A stretch of 64,000 nucleotides of DNA, taken from assembly GCF_019976975.1 (NCBI RefSeq), contig NZ_AP024630.1, positions 3,906,001 to 3,970,000 on the forward strand. Direction: 5' to 3'. This DNA is from Arthrobacter sp. NtRootA1. GTDB lineage: Bacteria; Actinomycetota; Actinomycetes; Actinomycetales; Micrococcaceae. A program made the position numbers and the translations under genes. This document shows positions 9,621 through 17,055 of the stretch, one piece after another (the first letter of the stretch is position 1; each line of letters starts with the position of its first letter). A model generated the notes under the pieces. That model did no database searches and was not told where the DNA came from. It saw only the letters and a program-made list of their open reading frames with translations.

Positions 9621-9684
9621 AACGCGCGGTCACTTACGGCCCATCGCAGCGGCTGGCATGGGCCTTAACCGACCCCGCGTTGCT
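9621..9684. repeat. Palindromic dispersed repeat, copy 1
   Basis: An imperfect inverted repeat: AACGCGCGGTCACTTACGGC followed by CCAT at 9621-9644 faces a right arm at 9658-9681 that matches at 20 of 24 positions; TGCT-flanked sequence continues to 9684. It belongs to the same family as the repeat at 30008-30074, which shares the AACGCG...GGTCAcTTACGGCCCAT core. This copy supplies the stop codon and last residues of the 9630-9956 gene. Confidence 0.75.
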
Positions 9685-9956
9685 GGAGTTTCAGCGGGAG
9701 CCTTCCGGTATCGCAGGCACCACACCAACATCAGTGCCGACGTCACCACGTAGAAGCTGTGCAGCAGCCACACTGGCCCCGCCGGGAGGTCGAAGACGTA
9801 GAAGGAGTGCACGGCATTGGCGATGTTGGTCAGGGTGATATTGCTCAAACTGTAGGAGGCCAGGTCCTTGGTGCGGACTGCCTTGAACAACATGGGCAGC
9901 ATGCTGGATGCAAAGAGCACGGTGGATACGGAGCCGGCGAGCAGTGGAATGTTCAT
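9630..9956 (-). CDS. Small SemiSWEET/PQ-loop-like membrane protein
   Basis: A 108-residue protein with three hydrophobic segments (about 4-24, 37-55 and 60-82), the size and topology of SemiSWEET sugar transporters, which dimerise into a six-helix pore. The first helix ends LPMLFKAVRTKDLxSYS, resembling the loop after the PQ motif, and helix 3 contains GPVWLLHSFY. The classical Pro-Gln pair is LP-M here, so transport activity is inferred only. The last ~15 residues (RLRPMPAAAMGRK) and the stop codon are encoded by the palindromic repeat at 9621-9684, suggesting that the insertion replaced the original C-terminus. Confidence 0.55.
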   Translation of the reverse strand: MNIPLLAGSVSTVLFASSMLPMLFKAVRTKDLASYSLSNITLTNIANAVHSFYVFDLPAGPVWLLHSFYVVTSALMLVWCLRYRKAPAETPATRGRLRPMPAAAMGRK

Positions 9957-10124
9957 AAGCCCAAGCTATGAGTCCGGCGCCCTCTACCGCGTCGGCCAAA
10001 TGACGCATCCTGCTGCAATGGGCATGGGTATTTATGCGCATGCCGGGAAGTGAGAGAGCGGTCGGGAAAACCCAGCGGTATGTGAGTGAAGATCGGGGGA
10101 AAAGCTGTGGGATGTGAGAGAGCA

Positions 10125-11798
10125 TCAGTGGGCTAAATGGTGTTCAAAGGCGTATCTGGTCGCAGCAACCCTGGATGGCAAGGAAAGTTTGCTGAGGATG
10201 TTGCTGACATGGCGGGCGACGGTCTTTTCGCTCAGGTACAGTTCCCGGGCAATGGACTTGTTGGCTTTTCCGTCGGCGACAAGCCGCAGGACTTCCAGTT
10301 CACGGGCGGTCAGGTCACGGGCGGTCAGGTCACCGGCAGTGCGCGTGGAACCATTCCTGGCACCTCCCGCCATGCCGGTTCCCGAACTTAGTCCCAGCAC
10401 TTCAGTGACGGCTGGCGCGGCCTCAAGTTCAGCGAACTCGGCCATAGCAGCTTCGAATTCCATGGCGGCAGAGTCGGGATCGCCCAGTTCCGAACACGCG
10501 CGACCCGTCAGCACTCTGCATGTGGCGGCACCATAAGGTGCCTCGAGGCTGTACCAGAGCCGCCATGCCTTTCTGGCGGCCACAAGTGCTGCGGCCGCAT
10601 TGCCCTCTGCGAGCAGGACCTGGGCTTCTGCCTGCGCCGCAAGTGCCCGTTCCAGGGGCCTGCCCGTTTCCGGGACCGGGGCCGCCAGCTCGTCAACCGC
10701 CGCCCTTGCCGCCTTAAGATCACCAGCGGCAAGCTCGACGTCGACGACGGCGGGAAGCAGCCGCCGTCGGTTGGCGGGGTCCGAGCCTGACATCGCACGG
10801 CGCAACATTGCTTGGGCTTGGGACACTTTTTGCTGGCCTGCCAGCACCAGCGCGAGCCCGGGGAGGGCTTCGAAGCCGGTCTCTGCGGCCTTGGCATACG
10901 CCTCACTGGCCTCATCAAACCGGCCCTTCAGACGCAGGATCTCGCCCTGCAGATACCACGCACCCCAAGCCGCTTCCGGATCGCCGCGGCGCGAACGGTC
11001 CTGGGCAATGTGGACGGCAGCCATGGCGTCATCCCAGGCGCCATGGAGGATGAACAGCTCTGCCCTGTGGGACTGGCACTGCCCACTGAACATCACCATG
11101 TCCGGACGATCCCCGCACCAACGTTGCAACGCTGCGGTCCATTCATGGGCTCGCTGGACATCGAAGGCAAGGCGGCAGCTGCCGATAACGGCGCAGTAGA
11201 TGATGCCCGAAGGGATGGGCGACACTTCCCCTGCCGTCACGGAAACCATGACTTCGTCCAGAATCTCCAAGCCTTTGTCCGGGAATCCAAGGGTGATGCT
11301 GGCGGTGCCCAGACCCAGCTGTCCAAGGGCCATGAGGTCCTTATCGTGGAACCGCTCCCCCACAGCCAGGGCGCGGCCAAAGAGCTCGTTGCTTGCTTCA
11401 GGATTTCCCCCGTACAACGCTCCGAGCGCCGACGGAATCAGGAGATAGCCTTCAGCTTCGGTGGGCTCGTCCAGTTCTTCCACTAGATGTTTTGCCCGGG
11501 ACATCCAGCCCGAGCTGCGGGACGGTTCTCCGAGGTCCATGAGGAACAGCACCAGCCACGCTGCGCAACGGGCGGCGGCAGCCATGTCTCCTACAGTGAG
11601 GTATTCGTCGTGCGCCCGTGTCAGGTAGGCAACGCCTTCGGAGTCCTTGCCCAACAGCATGGCCACGGAGGCCGCGACTTCAATGTCCTGGGGTGGCAAT
11701 CCGCCCTCGGCGTCTGCCCGGGCAAGGCAGTCAAGTGCATCGCCCCAGCGGTGCTCGGAGAACGCCGAGCGTCCCAGATCCAAGGCTGTAACCGGCAT
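10125..11798 (-). CDS. LuxR-family transcriptional regulator with TPR-like N-terminal region
   Basis: A 557-residue cytoplasmic regulator. The last ~65 residues form a LuxR/GerE helix-turn-helix: LTARELEVLRLVADG, then NKSIARELYLSEKTVARHV, with the usual conserved Glu, Val and Lys. The preceding ~480 residues are Ala-rich helical repeats like TPR units and contain no Walker A, so this is not a complete LAL-type ATPase. The ATG at 11796-11798 is taken instead of one 16 codons upstream, since family members open near the DLGRSAFSEHRWGDAL segment. Target genes are unknown. Upstream, 11799-12074 shows only an 11-bp CGCAAGCGGAC direct repeat at 12015-12038. Confidence 0.82.
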   Translation of the reverse strand: MPVTALDLGRSAFSEHRWGDALDCLARADAEGGLPPQDIEVAASVAMLLGKDSEGVAYLTRAHDEYLTVGDMAAAARCAAWLVLFLMDLGEPSRSSGWMSRAKHLVEELDEPTEAEGYLLIPSALGALYGGNPEASNELFGRALAVGERFHDKDLMALGQLGLGTASITLGFPDKGLEILDEVMVSVTAGEVSPIPSGIIYCAVIGSCRLAFDVQRAHEWTAALQRWCGDRPDMVMFSGQCQSHRAELFILHGAWDDAMAAVHIAQDRSRRGDPEAAWGAWYLQGEILRLKGRFDEASEAYAKAAETGFEALPGLALVLAGQQKVSQAQAMLRRAMSGSDPANRRRLLPAVVDVELAAGDLKAARAAVDELAAPVPETGRPLERALAAQAEAQVLLAEGNAAAALVAARKAWRLWYSLEAPYGAATCRVLTGRACSELGDPDSAAMEFEAAMAEFAELEAAPAVTEVLGLSSGTGMAGGARNGSTRTAGDLTARDLTARELEVLRLVADGKANKSIARELYLSEKTVARHVSNILSKLSLPSRVAATRYAFEHHLAH

Positions 11799-12074
11799 AG
11801 TCCACACCCACTCTGCGACCGGGAGCAACCCGGTTGGCGCACCCAAGCGGCCGTATTAGCGTCAGGGTACCGCCGCCGTCGTAAGCCCACAATGGGTCCA
11901 CGCATCCTTGGGGAGCCGTGTGTGTCCCTGACCGTCTTTGAAGTCTCGAAGCCCTTGGTTTCAACCATTTTCGGTTGCATGGCGACTGCCCGGGTTCAAA
12001 GAAGGTCAGAACGCCGCAAGCGGACGTCGCAAGCGGACACTGAAAGCCGGCGCTCGGGCAGCCCAAGAGGGCAG

Positions 12075-12110
12075 AAAAAAGCCCTGGCCACGAGTGACCA
12101 GGGCTTTTTC
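12075..12110 (-). terminator. Rho-independent terminator of groES-groEL
   Basis: GCCCTGG...CCAGGGC arms (12081-12087 and 12104-12110 region) with a six-base T-run on the minus strand (A-run at 12075-12080), 11 nt after the groEL stop codon. Confidence 0.9.
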
Positions 12111-12120
12111 GAACAGGCTG

Positions 12121-13734
12121 TTAGTGCTGGTGGCCTGCGTGTGCGTCTTCTTCCTCAGCCGGCTTTTCGGCAACCAGGGTCTCGGTGGTGAGAACCAGGG
12201 CAGCGATGGAAGCGGCGTTGCGGAGTGCGGAGCGGGTGACCTTGACGGGGTCGATCACGCCGGCGGCGATCAGGTCCTCGTACTCACCGGACTTGGCGTT
12301 GAAGCCGTGGTTGGCTTCGAGTTCGGAGACCTTGGAAACGACGACGAAGCCGTCGAAGCCAGCGTTCTGGGCGATCCAGCGCAGCGGTTGGATCAAGGCA
12401 CGGCGGACGATGCCAACAGCTGCTGCTGCGTCGCCTTCCAGGGCCTTGACGGCCGGGGACTCGTCCAGTGCCTTGAGGGCGTGGATGAGGGCGGAACCGC
12501 CACCGGAAACGATGCCTTCTTCAAGGGCTGCACGCGTGGAGGAAACGGCGTCCTCGATGCGGTGCTTCTTTTCCTTCAGTTCAACCTCGGTGGCTGCGCC
12601 AACCTTGATAACGCCGATGCCGCCAGCCAGCTTGGCAAGGCGCTCCTGCAGCTTCTCGCGGTCCCAGTCGGAGTCCGTGCGGGTGAGCTCGGCGCGCAGC
12701 TGGGCCACGCGGTCGGCAACGTCCTGCTCGGTTCCGGCGCCATCAACGATCGTGGTGTTGTCCTTGGTGACCGTGATACGGCGTGCCGTACCCAGTACCT
12801 CGAGGCCAACAGTGTCCAGCGACAGGCCAAGGTCAGGAGAAACAACCTGGGCGCCCGTCAGCGTCGCGATGTCCTGGAGCATGGCCTTGCGGCGGTCGCC
12901 GAAGCCCGGAGCCTTGACAGCAACAACGTTCAGCGTGCCGCGGATGCGGTTGACGATCAGCGTGGACAGGGCTTCGCCTTCGATGTCCTCGGCGATGATG
13001 AACAGCGGCTTGGAGGCCTGCAGCGCTTTCTCCAGCAACGGCAGGAATTCCTGCAGGGAGGAGATCTTGCCCTGGTTGATCAGGATCAAGGCGTCTTCGA
13101 GGACAGCTTCCTGGCGTTCTGCATCAGTGACGAAGTACGGGGAAAGGTAGCCCTTGTCGAACTGCATGCCTTCGGTGAGGACGAGCTCGGTCTGGGTGGT
13201 GGAGGATTCTTCGATGGTGATGACGCCATCTTTGCCAACCTTGCCAAACGCCTCGGCCAGCAGTTCGCCAATTTCGTCGCTCTGTGCGGAAATAGCAGCA
13301 ACGTTGGCAACCTGGGTGCCCTGCACTTCGCTTGCGTTCTCCAGGAGGCGGGCTGCGATGGCTTCAATGGAAACCTCGATGCCACGCTTGATTTCGCCAG
13401 GAGCGGCACCAGCAGCAACGTTGCGCAGGCCTTCCTTGACCAGTGCCTGGGCCAGCACCGTAGCGGTGGTGGTGCCGTCGCCAGCGACGTCGTTGGTCTT
13501 GGTGGCTACTTCCTTGGCCAGCTGGGCACCAAGGTTCTCGTAGGGGTCGTCAAGCTCAACTTCGCGGGCGATGGTCACGCCATCGTTGGTGATCGTGGGA
13601 GCGCCCCACTTCTTGTCCAGCACGACGTTGCGGCCGCGCGGGCCAAGCGTCACCTTGACAGTGTTGGCGAGCTTGTCGATACCGGCCTCAAGAGACCGGC
13701 GGGCAGCATCGTTAAAAGCAAGCTGCTTTGCCAT
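12121..13734 (-). CDS. groEL: Chaperonin GroEL (GroEL1 type)
   Basis: Forms the 60-kDa double-ring folding chamber that works with GroES. The 537-residue product has the full family length and diagnostic segments VTLGPRGRNVVLDKKWG, NDGVTIA, and GDGTTTATVLA for ATP binding. It ends in EEEDAHAGHQH, a His-rich tail instead of the Gly-Gly-Met tail of GroEL2. In actinobacteria this tail marks the copy linked to groES, and a second GroEL usually exists elsewhere. The gene is separated from groES by 84 nt containing a strong hairpin and has its own AAGGA-type ribosome site before the ATG. Confidence 0.97.
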   Translation of the reverse strand: MAKQLAFNDAARRSLEAGIDKLANTVKVTLGPRGRNVVLDKKWGAPTITNDGVTIAREVELDDPYENLGAQLAKEVATKTNDVAGDGTTTATVLAQALVKEGLRNVAAGAAPGEIKRGIEVSIEAIAARLLENASEVQGTQVANVAAISAQSDEIGELLAEAFGKVGKDGVITIEESSTTQTELVLTEGMQFDKGYLSPYFVTDAERQEAVLEDALILINQGKISSLQEFLPLLEKALQASKPLFIIAEDIEGEALSTLIVNRIRGTLNVVAVKAPGFGDRRKAMLQDIATLTGAQVVSPDLGLSLDTVGLEVLGTARRITVTKDNTTIVDGAGTEQDVADRVAQLRAELTRTDSDWDREKLQERLAKLAGGIGVIKVGAATEVELKEKKHRIEDAVSSTRAALEEGIVSGGGSALIHALKALDESPAVKALEGDAAAAVGIVRRALIQPLRWIAQNAGFDGFVVVSKVSELEANHGFNAKSGEYEDLIAAGVIDPVKVTRSALRNAASIAALVLTTETLVAEKPAEEEDAHAGHQH

Positions 13735-13759
13735 GGTTGTGTCCTTTCAAGACAGAAAA

Positions 13760-13807
13760 CCCGCACCGCAGAGGGTCGGAATAATTCCAACGCGGCTGCG
13801 GTGCGGG
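13760..13807 (-). terminator. Intergenic hairpin between groES and groEL (attenuator-like)
   Basis: Twelve-base arms CCCGCACCGCAG (13760-13771) and its exact complement (13796-13807) enclose a 24-nt loop. On the minus strand the hairpin is followed by GTTTTC, so it resembles an intrinsic terminator inside the operon, 13 nt or less past the groES stop and 26 nt before groEL. It may lower groEL readthrough or protect the groES message end. Confidence 0.65.
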
Positions 13808-13818
13808 GCTCCAGGAAG

Positions 13819-14115
13819 TTACTTTACGACGATCGCAAGGACGTCGCGGGCGGACAGAACGAGGTACTCGTTGCCGCCGGTCTTGACTTCGGTTCCACCG
13901 TACTTGGAGTAGATAACGACGTCGCCAACAGCTACGTCAACCGGCACTCGGTTGCCGTTGTCATCGAAGCGGCCGGGGCCGATTGCAACAACTTCGCCTT
14001 CCTGCGGCTTCTCCTGTGCGGAGTCCGGAATTACCAGGCCGGAAGCCGTGGTCTGCTCTGCTTCGAGCGGGCGAACAACAATACGATCCTCAAGAGGCTT
14101 AATCGAGACCGACAC
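13819..14115 (-). CDS. groES: Co-chaperonin GroES
   Basis: The 98-residue lid of the GroEL chamber. The sequence opens SVSIKPLEDRIVVRPLEAEQ and contains the mobile-loop region TTASGLVIPDSAQEKPQEG and the VVAIGPGR and VxVGDVVIYSKYGGTE motifs of the family. The GTG at 14113-14115 is chosen because AAGGAG lies 7 nt upstream and it gives the normal family length; an ATG 10 codons earlier would place the ribosome site inside the gene. Two CIRCE-like sites lie 95-165 bp upstream, indicating HrcA-type heat control. Confidence 0.95.
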   Translation of the reverse strand: MSVSIKPLEDRIVVRPLEAEQTTASGLVIPDSAQEKPQEGEVVAIGPGRFDDNGNRVPVDVAVGDVVIYSKYGGTEVKTGGNEYLVLSARDVLAIVVK

Positions 14116-14210
14116 TCGGACTCTCCTTTTCATGAGCTGATTCATGGACTAAGAACTAGGGTGCCGTAGCGTGCAACCGTCGTCGCGGTGCCGGTGGACG
14201 CCTGGCGTGA

Positions 14211-14237
14211 TTAGCACCCTCCGGGGGAGAGTGCTAA
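14211..14237. promoter_or_regulatory. CIRCE operator, copy 1 (HrcA site)
   Basis: TTAGCACCC, nine bases, GAGTGCTAA at 14211-14237; one mismatch to the TTAGCACTC-N9-GAGTGCTAA consensus. It lies 96 bp upstream of the groES start. Confidence 0.92.
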
Positions 14238-14255
14238 CAAGACTCTATGTAAGCG

Positions 14256-14282
14256 TTAGCACTCGGTCAAGGCGAGTGCCAG
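14256..14282. promoter_or_regulatory. CIRCE-like operator, copy 2
   Basis: TTAGCACTC, nine bases, GAGTGCCAG at 14256-14282: a perfect left half-site and a 7 of 9 right half-site. It is 45 bp from copy 1, centre to centre, between groES and the stop of the membrane protein gene at 14307. Confidence 0.82.
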
Positions 14283-14306
14283 AATTTCGTCCTAGGTGAA
14301 CTCCCG

Positions 14307-14735
14307 CTACCGGCCGGTGAGGTCATCCAGATCGTAGTCTTCGCCGTCGTCGTCCTCATCTGTGGGAGCCGATCCGCGGTTCAAATACAGCACGACGGCG
14401 GCCGCCAGGGCCACGACGCCGGAAATTACCAAGGCGATAATCCCGCCAATGCGGGCCCCGCTGTAGAGGTCACGGATATCGCGGGCTTCATCCGTAGCGT
14501 CATTCACGCTCTTGCCTGTGACGGAGTATGCCGCTGCGTTGAAAGAGTCCAAGGCGAAGATGACGATCAGCAGGCCGATGCAGATTACAGCGATCACGGC
14601 CCCTGCGATCAAGGCAGGACGGGCAAACGCCACAAGGGATCGGCCGGAGGAATGCTCTGGAGCTCCTGGGCCAGCGGAGTGGTTCCCGCCCGGGTTGTTC
14701 GTATCGGAGGGCTGCGGAGCTGCGTTGTCTTCCAT
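14307..14735 (-). CDS. Hypothetical two-helix membrane protein
   Basis: A 142-residue protein not assigned to a named family. It has a hydrophilic, Pro/Gly/Asn-rich N-terminus (1-35), a first membrane helix at about 37-62 (IAGAVIAVICIGLLIVIFAL), an extracytoplasmic or cytoplasmic loop containing DATDEARDIRDLYSGARIGG, a second helix at about 96-118, and a strongly acidic tail with DEDDDGEDYDLDD. It is upstream of groES on the same strand but separated from it by the CIRCE region, so it is not part of the heat-shock operon. It is divergent from the methyltransferase gene with 67 bp between starts. No function is proposed. Confidence 0.7.
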   Translation of the reverse strand: MEDNAAPQPSDTNNPGGNHSAGPGAPEHSSGRSLVAFARPALIAGAVIAVICIGLLIVIFALDSFNAAAYSVTGKSVNDATDEARDIRDLYSGARIGGIIALVISGVVALAAAVVLYLNRGSAPTDEDDDGEDYDLDDLTGR

Positions 14736-14802
14736 GAAAACAACCCTATCGGGCCGATTCCCAACTCACGGCGTCAGGGCGCGCGCCGTTAGGCTTGATC
14801 CC

Positions 14803-16029
14803 ATGTCTCACGCACCGCAGGAACAGATCGCACCCTTGCTGACCACTGAAGGATGGGAACTTCTTGCCTCGCTGGGGCCGTACCGCGAAGCCGATTCGTT
14901 CAGCGTTAACGCCGAACTCCGGAAAGCAGGTCACTCCCCCGAACTCGTGGCTGCGGTATTGACGCAGTCCCGCCTCCGGACCCGCGCCGAGGCCAAGTTC
15001 GGCGAGTTCGCCCGGCAGATGCTGTTCACCCAGGCCGGACTTGAGCAGGCAACCCGCCTCAACGTTGCAGCCCGGCACGCCGAGCGTTTTGCCAAGGCCG
15101 GCATCTCCCACGTAGCCGACCTCGGCTGCGGCCTCGGAGCGGACTCCATGGCCTTGGCCTCGATGGATATTGCCGTGACCGCCGTGGAAATGGATGAAAC
15201 CACTGCCGCCTGCGCCACCATCAACCTCATGCCCTTCCCGCACGCCAGAGTGGTGCATTCCGACGCCACATCAGTGGACCTGGATGGCATCGACGGCGTG
15301 TGGCTGGATCCCGCACGACGCACAACCTCTACGTCCGGGACCAAGAGGATTTGGGATCCGGAAGCGTTCTCTCCCCCGTTGTCGTTCGTTGAAGGGCTGG
15401 CTGCGGGCGGCCGGGCGGTGGGCGTCAAGATGGGTCCCGGGATGCCACACGACTCGGTTCCGGCGAACTGCGAAGCGCAGTGGGTCTCCGTAGGCGGCGA
15501 TGTCACTGAGGTCACCCTATGGTTCAATGCGGTGGCCCGGCCCGGGGTACGGCGCGCGGCACTTGTCATCGGCTCCCAGGGCGCTGCTGAACTCACCAGC
15601 GGCGAGGATTTCGACGGCGGCCCGGTAGCCGCCGTCGGGCCGGTTGAAGGGTTCCTCTACGAACCGGACGGTGCGGTCATCCGCGCAGGCCTGGTGGCCG
15701 ACGTCGCAGAACGTTTTGGCGGGCACTTGGTTGATGAACATATCGCCTACATCTGCGCCCCGGAACTCCACGACTCGCCCTTTGCCCGCGCATACAAGGT
15801 GCTGGAAGTAATGCCTTACAACGTGAAGGCGCTCAAAGCCTGGGTCAAAGCGAACGGCATCACGGTGCTGGATATCAAGAAGCGCGGCACGGCAGTCACT
15901 CCGGAGGAACTGCGGAAACAACTGCTTCCATCCAAGCGCGACACCAAGCACGCAAAGACGGCCACCCTGGTCCTCACCAGGATTGGCGAGGAAAGAGTGG
16001 CCGTGGTTGTGGAGCCCGTGACGTTCTAG
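14803..16029 (+). CDS. Class I SAM-dependent methyltransferase with THUMP-like domain
   Basis: A 408-residue protein whose central part is a Rossmann methyltransferase: motif I VADLGCGLGADS at 104-115, an acidic VEMDE at the end of strand 2, and WLDPARR where RNA or small-molecule methylases carry their catalytic loop. N- and C-terminal parts match the THUMP-like family found across actinobacteria, suggesting an RNA substrate, but the target is not known. The ATG at 14803 is used; an upstream in-frame extension of 97 codons overlaps the divergent gene antisense and is not credible. It converges with the shikimate dehydrogenase-like gene, stops 6 nt apart. Confidence 0.85.
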   Translation: MSHAPQEQIAPLLTTEGWELLASLGPYREADSFSVNAELRKAGHSPELVAAVLTQSRLRTRAEAKFGEFARQMLFTQAGLEQATRLNVAARHAERFAKAGISHVADLGCGLGADSMALASMDIAVTAVEMDETTAACATINLMPFPHARVVHSDATSVDLDGIDGVWLDPARRTTSTSGTKRIWDPEAFSPPLSFVEGLAAGGRAVGVKMGPGMPHDSVPANCEAQWVSVGGDVTEVTLWFNAVARPGVRRAALVIGSQGAAELTSGEDFDGGPVAAVGPVEGFLYEPDGAVIRAGLVADVAERFGGHLVDEHIAYICAPELHDSPFARAYKVLEVMPYNVKALKAWVKANGITVLDIKKRGTAVTPEELRKQLLPSKRDTKHAKTATLVLTRIGEERVAVVVEPVTF

Positions 16030-16035
16030 GCTCCG

Positions 16036-16848
16036 TCAGCGGCGGGAGAACTCCGAGGCTTCGCGGACCTGGTCAGCGCTCGGGCGGACGCCCGTGTACA
16101 GGACGAATTGTTCTTCAGCCTGGATCGCGATAACTTCGGCTCCGGTGATCACCGGCTTGCCTGCTTGACGGGCAGCCGTGATGAGCGGCGTCTCCGAGGG
16201 GAGGGCGACGACGTCGAACACTATCTTCGCGGCGGCAATGGTGGCGTCGTCAAAAGACTGTGCCCTTTCGTCCGCACCAGCCATGCCCAGGGGCGTGACA
16301 TTGATGATGAGGTCCGCTGTTGATCCATTGACGTCGTCCTGCCAGCCGAAACCGTAAAGGTCCGCGAGCGCACGGCCCGTGGTTTCGTTACGGGCAACGA
16401 TGGTCACGGACGTAAAGCCTGCATCGCGGAGAGCTGCGGCCACCGCTTTCGCCATTCCTCCGGCTCCGCGCAGCAGCACTGTGTGGCTGTTGGGAACCTT
16501 GTGGTCTTTCAGGAGCCGGGCGATGGCGATGTAGTCGGTGTTGTACGCGGTCAGGACGCCGTCGTTGTTGACAATCGTGTTGACCGAATCGATGGCCTTG
16601 GCCGAAGGATCCATCACGTCCACAAGCGGGATGACAGCTTCCTTGTAGGGCATGGACACCGCGGCTCCCCTGATGGGGAGGCCGCGGATGCCAGCCACTG
16701 CAAGAGTGATGTCCGCCGGGGCGAATGCCTTGTAGACAAAGTTCAGTCCCAGCAGGTCGTACAAGTAATTGTGGAACCGGGTCCCAATGTTGCTGGGCCG
16801 GGCCGCGAGCGAAATGCACAGGGACATGTCTTTGTTCAGGATTGGCAT
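16036..16848 (-). CDS. Shikimate dehydrogenase-like protein (SdhL/HI0607 group)
   Basis: A 270-residue NAD(P)-dependent oxidoreductase of the AroE fold. It opens NKDMSLCISLAARPSNIGTR and keeps FHNYLYDLLGLNFVYKAF, the signature of the SDH-L group typified by Haemophilus HI0607, rather than the SLSP motif of AroE. The catalytic Lys is in MPYKE (Lys69), the paired Asp in YNTDY (Asp105), and the nucleotide loop is GAGGMAKAV (128-136). SDH-L enzymes turn shikimate over slowly compared with AroE, so a role on quinate or another substrate is possible. It is downstream of rpmJ2 on the same strand with 39 nt between. Confidence 0.85.
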   Translation of the reverse strand: MPILNKDMSLCISLAARPSNIGTRFHNYLYDLLGLNFVYKAFAPADITLAVAGIRGLPIRGAAVSMPYKEAVIPLVDVMDPSAKAIDSVNTIVNNDGVLTAYNTDYIAIARLLKDHKVPNSHTVLLRGAGGMAKAVAAALRDAGFTSVTIVARNETTGRALADLYGFGWQDDVNGSTADLIINVTPLGMAGADERAQSFDDATIAAAKIVFDVVALPSETPLITAARQAGKPVITGAEVIAIQAEEQFVLYTGVRPSADQVREASEFSRR

Positions 16849-16887
16849 TCACCCATTAAACAACGGCCTCTTTTCGCTTCCGTGCCG

Positions 16888-17010
16888 TTAGCCTTGGCGG
16901 GCCTTCATGCGCGGGTTGTTCTTGTTGATGACGAACGTGCGCCCACGCCGCCGGACTATCTGTGCGCCCGGAATCTTCTTGAGGGCACGCAGTGAGTTCC
17001 TGACCTTCAT
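16888..17010 (-). CDS. rpmJ2: Ribosomal protein L36, zinc-free (C-) paralogue
   Basis: A 40-residue basic protein beginning MKVRNSLRALKKIPGAQIVR and ending NKNNPRMKARQG. It has no cysteines, whereas the L36 at 59695-59808 keeps the zinc-binding CxxC...C...H set. Cysteine-free paralogues replace zinc-binding ribosomal proteins during zinc shortage. AAGGAG stands 8 nt before the ATG at 17008-17010. The gene follows the COG0523 gene by 45 nt on the same strand, behind a Zur-like box, which supports zinc control. Confidence 0.95.
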   Translation of the reverse strand: MKVRNSLRALKKIPGAQIVRRRGRTFVINKNNPRMKARQG

Positions 17011-17055
17011 GGTTTTTCTCCTTCTTGTTGGTGGATGGGCTTTCGGGTGGCTGGG

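Noticed and set aside
8446..9753. 435-codon plus-strand frame opposite the flavin monooxygenase gene
   Set aside because: Antisense to a gene with clear FAD and NADPH motifs and runs into the next gene.
11938..14169. Very long open frame on the plus strand across groES-groEL (743 codons)
   Set aside because: It is exactly antisense to groEL and groES, its translation has no recognisable domain, and high-GC codon bias keeps this frame open by chance.
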